Below are positions 25,455-32,227 of a stretch of 32,227 bases of DNA, piece after piece. The stretch comes from Rhodothermaeota bacterium MED-G12 (GTDB taxonomy: Bacteria > Bacteroidota > Rhodothermia > Balneolales > Balneolaceae). The number at the start of each line of letters is the position of its first letter. Positions within the stretch are counted from its first letter, which is position 1. Position numbers and translations under genes: made by a program. Below the pieces are notes generated by a model that saw only the letters and a program-made list of their open reading frames with translations, searched no databases and was not told the origin of the DNA. The stretch spans positions 1 to 32,227 of the forward strand of contig NTKP01000016.1 in the NCBI GenBank assembly GCA_002457365.1, in the 5' to 3' direction.

Positions 25455-25530
25455 AATTCAAGCGATCCTAACACGAATTCAAGCGATCCTAATACGGTGC
25501 CCACGCCTCATTCTAAGTGATCCTTACACG
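25455..25530. repeat. Three 21-bp repeats between pheA and xseA
   Basis: Copies 1 (25455-25475) and 2 (25476-25496) are exactly adjacent and differ at one base. A degenerate third copy lies at 25510-25530 after a 13-base spacer. The core is TTCAAGCGATCCTAACACG. There is no ORF and no terminator-like hairpin. Confidence 0.8.
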
Positions 25531-25557
25531 GAGCGATTGTGTTTTGGCTGATCTAAC

Positions 25558-26763
25558 TCAACTGGTTTCTGGATTGAAACGTTTTCGACCCTGTTTAAAT
25601 TCAATGTCAACAACGGATTCTGGCTTCAGGACCTCTAAATGCCGGATCCATTGACCATCTTGCCAAACTCGAGTATATCCTTTTTCCAAGGCCTCATTCG
25701 GATTTAAACGCTCTAAACGGTGCTTAAGGTTGGTGAAGTTCGTCTTATTTTGTTGCACCCGTTGGCTCAAATAATGCTCTATGGACTGACGATTATTTCG
25801 AACTTTCATGGTTGAAATATGCAAACGTTCCTGCACTTTTTGTAAAGCATACGATTTAGCTAAGTAGTCCACCCTTTGTTTGGCCTGGTTCCAACGTTGC
25901 TCTAAACGACGATGAAGTCTTTCGGCATATTCGTCCAAGCCGGCTAATACATCGTCCCGATTAGGCGTCGCTAGTACAGCAGCTTGAGTGGGGGTAGCTG
26001 CACGCTGATCGGCTACGAAATCAGAAATACTGAAATCGATCTCGTGGCCAACACCACTGATAACCGGGATAGGACAGGAATAAATAGCGCGAGCGACGGA
26101 CTCCTCGTTAAATGGCCACAGATCTTCGAGTGAACCACCACCTCTACTTATAATGATGACTTGAATGTCATTGGATTTTCCTAAAAACTCTAAGGCCTCA
26201 CAAATTTCTCCCGTGGCTCTCTCGCCTTGCACACTGGCGTGATAGAGCGATATTTCGGCCAGTGGCCATCGGGTAGATAGGGTGGATATAATGTCTTGAA
26301 AAGCGGCGGTGGTACGCGAGCTTACCACACCAATCTTGGTGGGGAAACGGGGGAGTGATTTTTTGTGGCTCGCATCGAACAGTCCTTCTGCAGCTAATTT
26401 TTTCTTAAGTCGCTCAAATTCCATTTGCAGTTTCCCCACGCCAACCGCTTCTACCTCGTCAATGATTAACTGATATTTCCCTTGAGGTTTGTAGACCTGT
26501 ATAGACCCTCGTAGAATGACTTCTTTTCCATCTTCAAATAAGGAGGCGTACCGCTCAGCTTGGGTTCTCCACATAACACAAGGTAGCTGGGCTTCGGAAT
26601 CTTTTAATGTGCAGTAAATATGTCCGTTTGAGCTCTTCTTTACATTGCTTAATTCACCAAGTACGCTAATGTTAGTGAAATGTTGTTCTAAGAGTACTTT
26701 AATGCGTTGGGTAAGTTCGCTAACCTTTGGGATATTCTGCTGTGGTGTTTCAAATAAATCCAT
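25558..26763 (-). CDS. xseA: Exodeoxyribonuclease VII large subunit
   Basis: Catalytic subunit of exonuclease VII, 401 residues from the ATG at 26763. An upstream in-frame TTG (26778) would add only MLSYD and is less likely. An N-terminal OB-fold (about 5-105) binds ssDNA. The catalytic core carries GVVSSRTTAAFQDI (around 145), IIISRGGGSLEDLWPFNEESV and GVGHEIDFSISDFVADQRAATPTQAA, all typical. A coiled-coil tail ends at KRFNPE, slightly shorter than in E. coli (456). The small subunit xseB is not beside it; it may be elsewhere. Convergent with pheA and divergent from pyrC. Confidence 0.92.
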   Translation of the reverse strand: MDLFETPQQNIPKVSELTQRIKVLLEQHFTNISVLGELSNVKKSSNGHIYCTLKDSEAQLPCVMWRTQAERYASLFEDGKEVILRGSIQVYKPQGKYQLIIDEVEAVGVGKLQMEFERLKKKLAAEGLFDASHKKSLPRFPTKIGVVSSRTTAAFQDIISTLSTRWPLAEISLYHASVQGERATGEICEALEFLGKSNDIQVIIISRGGGSLEDLWPFNEESVARAIYSCPIPVISGVGHEIDFSISDFVADQRAATPTQAAVLATPNRDDVLAGLDEYAERLHRRLEQRWNQAKQRVDYLAKSYALQKVQERLHISTMKVRNNRQSIEHYLSQRVQQNKTNFTNLKHRLERLNPNEALEKGYTRVWQDGQWIRHLEVLKPESVVDIEFKQGRKRFNPETS

Positions 26764-26881
26764 GTCGTAAGATAGCAATTCTTAGATGTTTCTACATCCT
26801 TTGCTTTGTTCTATGTATATTTACGCTATCTAATTGCTCATTTACCCTTACCCATTACATTAAGCCTGCTTAGGTACGAAC

Positions 26882-28162
26882 ATGCTGCTAAAAAATCTAC
26901 GAATTGTAACATCCACTACCTTAAATGACCAAACTCAGCATATTAGAATAACGGATGGATTAATAGCTGAAATTGGACCTAAATTACGTGCTCAAGATGG
27001 CGAGCAAGTTCATGATTTTCAGGGGGCCTATGTGAGTCCTGGTTGGATGGATATGCATGTGCATTTGCGTGAGCCAGGATACGAGCATAAAGAAACTATC
27101 GTTCAAGGATGTGCCGCTGCTGCTTTTGGTGGATTTACGGCAGTCGCTTGTATGCCGAATACCAACCCACCCATACACACGCGAGATGTGGTCGAATACA
27201 TTATATCCAAAGCTAAAGAAACCCCGGTAGATGTACATCCCATTGGATGTGTAACCAAACATAGAAAAGGGGAGAGTATAGCCGAAATGGCAGATATGAA
27301 AAAGGGTGGTGCAGTTGCTTTTAGTGATGATGGAGATCCTGTGTACGATGCACAGGTTATGCGAATAGCCTTAGAGTATTCCTCTATGCTCGATGCTCCA
27401 ATTATTAATCATGAAGAAGATCTAAGCTTATCCAGGCCTGGATACATGAATGAGGGGGCTGTTTCCACGAGATTAGGAGTAGATGGCACCCCAGGTATAG
27501 CGGAAGAAGTCATGATAGCTCGTGATATATTACTTGCTGAATATACCGGAGGCCATGTTCATGTAGCTCACATCAGTACAGCAGAAGGGGTTGATTTGGT
27601 CCGAAAAGCCAAAGCCAAAGGGATTCCAGTTACTACAGAGGTATGCCCTCATCATTTCCATTTGACCGATGAAGAGGTCGAGAAAACCAACTTTAGTACC
27701 AATATAAAAATGCATCCGCCATTGCGTACGCAGCACGACGTAGATGCCATGATAGAGGGATTAAAGGATGGTACTATCGATGTGATTTGTACCGATCATG
27801 CCCCACATGCCATTGAAGAAAAAGAGGTTGAATTTAACTATGCTCCTAATGGTATAATCGGGCTAGAAACAGCCTGGGCAATTACCAATGAGCGACTGTT
27901 CGCTCCGGGCCATCTTAGCTTGACATCGTTGATTGATAAGTTATGCGATCAACCTCGGAAAATTTTACGCTTGGAAGTCCCCCAAATTGCGCCTGGATCC
28001 TTAGCCAATTTGACCATCTTTAATACCGATGAGCAGTGGGTGTTTGATGATAAAAATGTGCGCTCAAAATCCCATAATTCTCCTTACTTAAACAGGAATA
28101 TGACTGGCCGTGCTGTGGCTATTGTGAACAAAGGCCAGTTACAACTAAACACGTTAAAATAA
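26882..28162 (+). CDS. pyrC: Dihydroorotase
   Basis: Amidohydrolase of 426 residues that cyclises carbamoyl aspartate to dihydroorotate in de novo pyrimidine synthesis. The metal motif DMHVHLREPG (57-66) with His59 and His61, INHEEDL, HVAHISTAEG, VCPHHFHLTDEEV and ICTDHAPH give the expected ligand and active-site set of class I (about 430-residue) dihydroorotases. It is distinguished from allantoinase or hydantoinase by the HLREPG and TDHAPHAIEEKE pattern. ATG start leaves the conserved N-terminal beta strand intact. Divergent from xseA. A nuclease-like secreted-protein gene starts 11 bases after its stop, probably by co-transcription rather than shared function. Confidence 0.92.
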   Translation: MLLKNLRIVTSTTLNDQTQHIRITDGLIAEIGPKLRAQDGEQVHDFQGAYVSPGWMDMHVHLREPGYEHKETIVQGCAAAAFGGFTAVACMPNTNPPIHTRDVVEYIISKAKETPVDVHPIGCVTKHRKGESIAEMADMKKGGAVAFSDDGDPVYDAQVMRIALEYSSMLDAPIINHEEDLSLSRPGYMNEGAVSTRLGVDGTPGIAEEVMIARDILLAEYTGGHVHVAHISTAEGVDLVRKAKAKGIPVTTEVCPHHFHLTDEEVEKTNFSTNIKMHPPLRTQHDVDAMIEGLKDGTIDVICTDHAPHAIEEKEVEFNYAPNGIIGLETAWAITNERLFAPGHLSLTSLIDKLCDQPRKILRLEVPQIAPGSLANLTIFNTDEQWVFDDKNVRSKSHNSPYLNRNMTGRAVAIVNKGQLQLNTLK

Positions 28163-28173
28163 ACTGAGTACTC

Positions 28174-29766
28174 GTGAACCTAAACACCTCTACGTCAAAA
28201 AAAACTACCTTACCATTTGTCCTGCTCCTCGTACTCACCGTTCAAAATAGCTGTACAAATCTACGGGCTCAAAGTGCATCAACCAGTTATAGCTTGGTGA
28301 CGTATAATGTTGAAAATCTGTTTGATGCAGACGGTGTGGCTGTTTATTCTGATTATCTACCAACCGATCGCCAAGGGAATTCGCAATACTCACCAGCGGA
28401 TGTATACACCAAAATAAGCCATATTATAGAGGTGCTTAAGGCATATGAAGACGGTGCAGGGCCCGATATCGTAACCTTAGTGGAATTGGAAAGTGATCAC
28501 ACACCAAGGGATCATGAATTTGCGGACCCGGCTGATTTTTTAGGGCAGTATGCGTATACCACCCTACAGCGTATGTTGAACGAAGAGTTTGACGAACAAA
28601 TCGCGCAACTACCCTCTGAGTGGTTACTGCTTAAAGGAATGCAGGATGCGCTGTTAGGGCCTTATGAGTTGGAGGTAGGGGAGCCTAGTCTCGGCGCTTC
28701 GGGCAAGCCTGAAAGTGTCCAGAAGAATGTGGTGTATTCTAAGTATCCCATTTTACGCGAAAAAACTCGTGTACACCCTACCGAACGTGCGCGGCCCATT
28801 TTAGAGGTGTGGATAGACTTGGACGGAGATGAGCTAGGAGTTTTTGTGAATCATTGGAAATCGGGAGCTGGAAGCGAAGAAATGGAAAGGGTACGTGTTG
28901 GAAACGCAAAGGTCTTAAAGGCTCGGGTTGCACAACTTTTTGAAGAAAATCCTATGGCCGATTTGGTCCTCGCAGGTGATTTTAATGCCGACTACAATCA
29001 AAAAACAAGATACGGATTTTCCGAAACTGCCTTACAGGATATCCTGCAGGTACAAGGAGACGAAGCTTTAGTGGTCAATGCTGCTGAGAAAATGCAACCC
29101 CTATGGTATAATTTGTGGTACGAGTGGCCTATTGATCAGCGTGGATCAGATACCTATCGGGGGTATTGGGGTACTCTTATGCAGCTCATTGTATCCAACG
29201 GAATGTACGACAATCAAGGCCTTTCTTATGTAGATCAAAGTTTCAACGTCGATGATTTTGGCTTTAATACGTATTCTGTCTCCGGCATGCCTAAGCGGTG
29301 GTCATCGTTTGGTACAGGCAGTGGCTATTCGGATCATTTACCTTTATCGATGCTTATCACAAAAGCTAAAGGGCCCTTTGAAGGCCCTTTCAGTTCGAAC
29401 GACGATCATTTGTGGCAAGCCATTCCTGTAGAGTACACACGCCCCGAACAACTGATGGATTCCCAAGCTTTTGAAAGCGGTGCGGCATACCGTGATATGC
29501 GCTACTACGATCAGTATTTTAAACTCGAAGGCCAGTTAGGTACAGATGGCAAAGTCGTGGTCATGGGAACTAAAATCGATGTCTATGCTCCAGCTTTTAA
29601 TTTTGGTGATTTTGCAAAGCAGCTCATCCATCAAACCGTGGCGGATCAAACAGAAAGAGCGGATAGCATACCGATAGAGTTTATTGGAAGATGGTCTCAA
29701 TATAGAGGCAATTGGCAGTTTGTGATAGAATCGGAGACCTTTGTTCAGCCATTGCCAGCAAAGTAA
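28174..29766 (+). CDS. Secreted endonuclease/exonuclease/phosphatase family protein
   Basis: Exported protein of 530 residues. A signal-like hydrophobic segment (about 12-26) is followed by RAQS, a plausible signal peptidase I site; an NSC triplet is a poor lipobox. The EEP fold is clear at 40-395: YNVENLF (44-50), LVELES with Glu104, NHWKSG with His227, AGDFNADYN with Asp269, and the catalytic SDH at 386-388. Substrates in this superfamily include DNA, RNA and phosphorylated lipids; which one applies is not visible. A further 130-residue C-terminal extension (401-530) is of unknown fold. Start codon is GTG at 28174, 11 bases after pyrC. At residues 399-406 the DNA contains a terminator-like hairpin just after the EEP domain. 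Confidence 0.85.
   Translation: MNLNTSTSKKTTLPFVLLLVLTVQNSCTNLRAQSASTSYSLVTYNVENLFDADGVAVYSDYLPTDRQGNSQYSPADVYTKISHIIEVLKAYEDGAGPDIVTLVELESDHTPRDHEFADPADFLGQYAYTTLQRMLNEEFDEQIAQLPSEWLLLKGMQDALLGPYELEVGEPSLGASGKPESVQKNVVYSKYPILREKTRVHPTERARPILEVWIDLDGDELGVFVNHWKSGAGSEEMERVRVGNAKVLKARVAQLFEENPMADLVLAGDFNADYNQKTRYGFSETALQDILQVQGDEALVVNAAEKMQPLWYNLWYEWPIDQRGSDTYRGYWGTLMQLIVSNGMYDNQGLSYVDQSFNVDDFGFNTYSVSGMPKRWSSFGTGSGYSDHLPLSMLITKAKGPFEGPFSSNDDHLWQAIPVEYTRPEQLMDSQAFESGAAYRDMRYYDQYFKLEGQLGTDGKVVVMGTKIDVYAPAFNFGDFAKQLIHQTVADQTERADSIPIEFIGRWSQYRGNWQFVIESETFVQPLPAK
29368..29390 (+). other. Terminator-like hairpin inside the nuclease-like gene
   Basis: An 8-bp GC-containing stem, AAAGGGCC / GGCCCTTT, with a 7-base loop. 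It encodes KGPFEGPF. It lacks a T tract (followed by CAGTTC), so termination is unlikely; it marks the boundary between the EEP domain and the C-terminal extension. Confidence 0.6.
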
Positions 29767-29777
29767 CACACGCTCCT

Positions 29778-30557
29778 ATGATTTTAGCTATTGAAAGTAG
29801 TTCATCGGTTTGTTCCGTTAGCCTGCAAACCAAATCTGGACGCATCATTGATCGGTGGACCGAAGGACGTGCCGAGCATTCAAAGAAATTAGTGCTGTTC
29901 ATTGGTGAACTTTTGGAAGAGGCCTCAGGATCGATTGAACAGGGGCTTAGTATGCTGCAGAAAGTGATTATCAGTAATGGTCCTGGGTCTTATACAGGTC
30001 TTAGAATTGCAGGTAGCGCACTCAGGGGTGTACTTTTCAATCGAAATGTGGACGTTTGGGCCGCTTCTACCTTAGCTGGTATTGCCTGCTCAGTCTTTAA
30101 AGCACAAGAGGAGCGGCTTTCGTTGGACATTCTTGACCCGGCTTGCATTCGGTCAAACTATGCTGGGATTCAGGCGGATCAATCGATCCTTCATGCAGTC
30201 ATTGATGCTCGTGGGGGGTTTAGTTACTACCAACCCTTCTTTTTGGGGCAATCGGGGCTAATGTCATTGGCAGATCCAAGAAGAGTGGCGAATTCAACGA
30301 TACAATCCGCATTAGCTGCTGAGGAACCATCGTTCATAGTTGGGTCAGGATGGGCTAATTTTATTGCGGGAGAGTCTAAGCCCCTTCAAGAAGAAAAGGA
30401 AAACCAAACGCAGTTTTTTCATGCAAGAAATCTCCTTACGCTGCTGCATCTGCCCTCACAAACAGGTCTAAGCTCTATTTTGATGGATAAGCTCGAACCC
30501 TATTACCTAGGGAATAACCAGGTCAATAATACTTCTATAACCACACTAAAGGACTGA
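29778..30557 (+). CDS. tsaB: tRNA threonylcarbamoyladenosine biosynthesis protein TsaB
   Basis: A 259-residue ASKHA-fold protein; it partners with TsaD and TsaE in making the t6A modification at position 37 of ANN-decoding tRNAs. The start MILAIESSSSVCSVSL gives the canonical TsaB N terminus; the longer reading frame upstream would add 22 residues lying inside the preceding gene and is rejected. NGPGSYTGLRIAGSALRGV (about 70-90) is the family signature. TsaB lacks the metal-binding histidines of TsaD, and none are seen here. It starts 11 bases after the EEP-protein stop. No tsaD or tsaE is in the window. Confidence 0.9.
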   Translation: MILAIESSSSVCSVSLQTKSGRIIDRWTEGRAEHSKKLVLFIGELLEEASGSIEQGLSMLQKVIISNGPGSYTGLRIAGSALRGVLFNRNVDVWAASTLAGIACSVFKAQEERLSLDILDPACIRSNYAGIQADQSILHAVIDARGGFSYYQPFFLGQSGLMSLADPRRVANSTIQSALAAEEPSFIVGSGWANFIAGESKPLQEEKENQTQFFHARNLLTLLHLPSQTGLSSILMDKLEPYYLGNNQVNNTSITTLKD

Positions 30558-30658
30558 GCAGCAGCAGTGTTGTCTACGATGGTATTGCCTGAATGCTTTT
30601 AATTCCCTATTGACCCCAATATTCCCTATTTTTACTCAATTAAATTGTACAGAACATT

Positions 30659-31504
30659 ATGGCTTGGTTTAAACGCAAAGACAACAACATTCAAACGGCC
30701 ACCCCTAAAGAAATGCCGGAAGGGGTTTGGATAAAGGTTCCAACTACCGGTGAGATGATTCATAAAAGAGAACTCGAGCAGCACTTGTATGTGGATCCTG
30801 TTAGCGATTATCACTTTAGAATAGGCTCAAAAGAGTATTTCGACCTACTATTTGAAGGAAGGTACACCGAATTAGGAGCCGACATTCTGCCAACGGATCC
30901 ACTAGATTTCACCGATAGAAAGAAATACAAAGACCGTCTCGAACAAACTCAGGAAAAAACGGGACTCACTGACGCCGTTCGAATTGGTACGGGAACTATG
31001 AATGGTATCTCCGTAGTGGTGGGGTGTATGGATTTTAGTTTTATAGGTGGAAGTATGGGGTCTGTAGTAGGTGAGCGTCTAGGGGTAGCCATCGATTATG
31101 CGCGAGAGAAAAAAATACCCCTAATTATTATATCCCAAACTGGGGGCGCCAGAATGATGGAGAGCGTTCTAAGTTTAATGCAAATGGCTAAAACATCGGC
31201 TAAATTAGCACAGTTATCTGAGGCAGGTATCCCTTATGTTTCGTACATGACCAATCCTACGACAGGAGGAGTTACAGCTAGCTATGCTATGCTAGGAGAT
31301 TTTAATATAGCTGAGCCTGGGGCTTTAATTGGCTTTGCCGGTCCACGCGTGATTCGCCAAACCATTGGTCGTGACCTACCCGATGGATTTCAGACCTCGG
31401 AATACTTATTAGATCATGGATTTTTAGATTTTATTGTATCTCGTAAAGAGATGAAAAACAAGCTAACCGAACTCTTTCAGCTGCTTGGTTTTAGCGCTTC
31501 CTAG
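30659..31504 (+). CDS. accD: Acetyl-CoA carboxylase carboxyltransferase subunit beta, zinc ribbon lost
   Basis: Beta subunit of the carboxyltransferase, 281 residues; with AccA it transfers CO2 from carboxybiotin to acetyl-CoA, making malonyl-CoA. Recognisable stretches include FIGGSMGSVVGERL, ISQTGGARMMESVLSLMQMAKTSAKLA, PTTGGVTASYAMLGDFNIAEPGALIGFAGPRVI and LPDGFQTSEYLL. The N-terminal start MAWFKRK is standard. The zinc ribbon has lost all four cysteines: E. coli Cys27, 30, 46 and 49 correspond to Val, Thr, Asp and Ser here. Partial losses are known in Bacteroidota, so this is probably a lineage trait rather than decay. The C-terminal tail of the E. coli protein is absent. No accA neighbour in this window. 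Confidence 0.93.
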   Translation: MAWFKRKDNNIQTATPKEMPEGVWIKVPTTGEMIHKRELEQHLYVDPVSDYHFRIGSKEYFDLLFEGRYTELGADILPTDPLDFTDRKKYKDRLEQTQEKTGLTDAVRIGTGTMNGISVVVGCMDFSFIGGSMGSVVGERLGVAIDYAREKKIPLIIISQTGGARMMESVLSLMQMAKTSAKLAQLSEAGIPYVSYMTNPTTGGVTASYAMLGDFNIAEPGALIGFAGPRVIRQTIGRDLPDGFQTSEYLLDHGFLDFIVSRKEMKNKLTELFQLLGFSAS

Positions 31505-31582
31505 CTCCAACTAGCTTCGTACGCAGGCCTCCCCACAAAGACCTATAAACATAGGCTCAGACCTCACTAACACCGAATAATT

Positions 31583-32227
31583 ATGAGATTCGCAGATTAC
31601 GCAAAAATTTATGTCACTGCTGGAAAAGGAGGAGACGGTTCTGCTCACTTCAGGCGAGAGAAATATGTCCCAAAAGGGGGGCCCGACGGGGGTGATGGAG
31701 GAAAGGGGGGAGATGTAGTGTTAGTGGGAAGACATCAGTTAAATACCTTACTGGATTTACGATATAAAAAGTTTATCAAATCTAATAAAGGGGATAATGG
31801 ATCAGGAAGTCGAAAGACAGGCTCTTCAGGAGCGGATACGCGTTTGGAAGTACCATTAGGAACCGTTGCATTTGATGCAGATTCCAGAGAACGAGTGGGT
31901 GAAATCACCGAGGAAGGCCAAGAGTTAATTATCGCGAAAGGTGGAAGAGGAGGTTTGGGAAATTGGCACTTCAAAAGTTCTACCCGACAAAGCCCTACTT
32001 ATGCCCAAGAAGGTAAAGAGGGAGAAGAGCGAACCATTGAGTTGGAGTTGAAACTTATCGCTGATGTGGGCTTGGTAGGCTTCCCAAATGCAGGTAAAAG
32101 CACTTTATTATCGGTTTTATCGGAGGCCAGACCAAAAATTGCGGATTATCCCTTTACCACACTAGAACCAAATTTAGGCGTGGTGAGTTTTTCGGATTAC
32201 CGTAGTTTTGTAATGGCGGACATACCT
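31583..32227 (+). CDS. obg: GTPase Obg (partial, runs off window end)
   Basis: The first 215 codons of Obg/CgtA, a ribosome-assembly and stringent-response-linked GTPase, cut by the window edge. The Gly-rich OBG domain (1-160: [37 protein letters not shown]) is followed by the G1 loop GFPNAGKST (171-179), switch I region YPFTTLEPN and the start of G3 at DIP. Frame is open throughout. The ATG at 31583 gives the expected [11 protein letters not shown]. Gap from accD is 78 bases; no shared operon signals were resolved. Confidence 0.92.
   Translation, partial: MRFADYAKIYVTAGKGGDGSAHFRREKYVPKGGPDGGDGGKGGDVVLVGRHQLNTLLDLRYKKFIKSNKGDNGSGSRKTGSSGADTRLEVPLGTVAFDADSRERVGEITEEGQELIIAKGGRGGLGNWHFKSSTRQSPTYAQEGKEGEERTIELELKLIADVGLVGFPNAGKSTLLSVLSEARPKIADYPFTTLEPNLGVVSFSDYRSFVMADIP

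Noticed and set aside
25455..25530. CRISPR array
   Set aside because: The repeats are 21 bp, directly adjacent without spacers, and no cas gene is present.
26764..26778. TTG start for XseA
   Set aside because: The ATG five codons later keeps the full OB-fold and is a stronger start.
29712..29777. N-terminal extension of TsaB
   Set aside because: The 22 added residues lie inside the EEP gene and break the canonical MILAIESSSS start of TsaB.

Overview
The window (about 42% G+C by eye, most genes without a clear Shine-Dalgarno site) looks like a chromosomal piece from the Bacteroidota/Balneolota (FCB) group. The pointers are a CusA-type RND pump fused to a TolC-like domain, a NagB fused to a PIG-L/LmbE-type domain, an AccD lacking the zinc-ribbon cysteines, and weak ribosome binding sites. 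This placement is inference. I saw no tRNA, rRNA, IS element or CRISPR array.

Layout. (1) 226-1572: rmuC. (2) 1559-10593, minus strand: a copper/silver export cluster, transcribed from a small Cys/His-rich membrane or lipoprotein, through a 1708-residue CusA-TolC fusion and a CusB adaptor with an N-terminal heavy-metal-binding motif, to a lipoprotein with Met-Asp-His repeats and a CDCC motif. A TACATATGTA palindrome of the BlaI/MecI/CopY operator type lies 5' of the cluster. (3) 10827-14983: nagB fusion (minus), tatD (plus), pdxB (minus). (4) 15345-16679: thymidine/pyrimidine phosphorylase. (5) 16759-22949, all plus: pspA, two uncharacterised proteins (coiled-coil, membrane), a crotonase, a CNNM/CorC-like CBS protein and a tandem AAA ATPase with a degenerate first module. 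(6) 22950-23932, minus: a small membrane protein and an azurin-type cupredoxin. (7) 24291-28162: pheA with a possible leader ORF, xseA (minus) and pyrC. (8) 28174-32227: secreted nuclease-like protein, tsaB, accD and the first 215 codons of obg.

How they fit together. Region 2 forms a coherent efflux machine: inner-membrane pump, adaptor, outer-membrane channel (fused to the pump) and two accessory periplasmic metal-binding proteins. Azurin is a second copper protein but is not adjacent. Region 5 is the best candidate for a little-described system. PspA belongs to the ESCRT-III superfamily and an AAA ATPase sits in the same gene string, with two unrecognised proteins that start within a few bases of their upstream neighbours; a membrane-remodelling module is a reasonable hypothesis but unproven. 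The rest is mostly housekeeping metabolism: pyrimidine synthesis and salvage, phenylalanine, PLP, fatty acids, t6A-tRNA modification and ribosome assembly.
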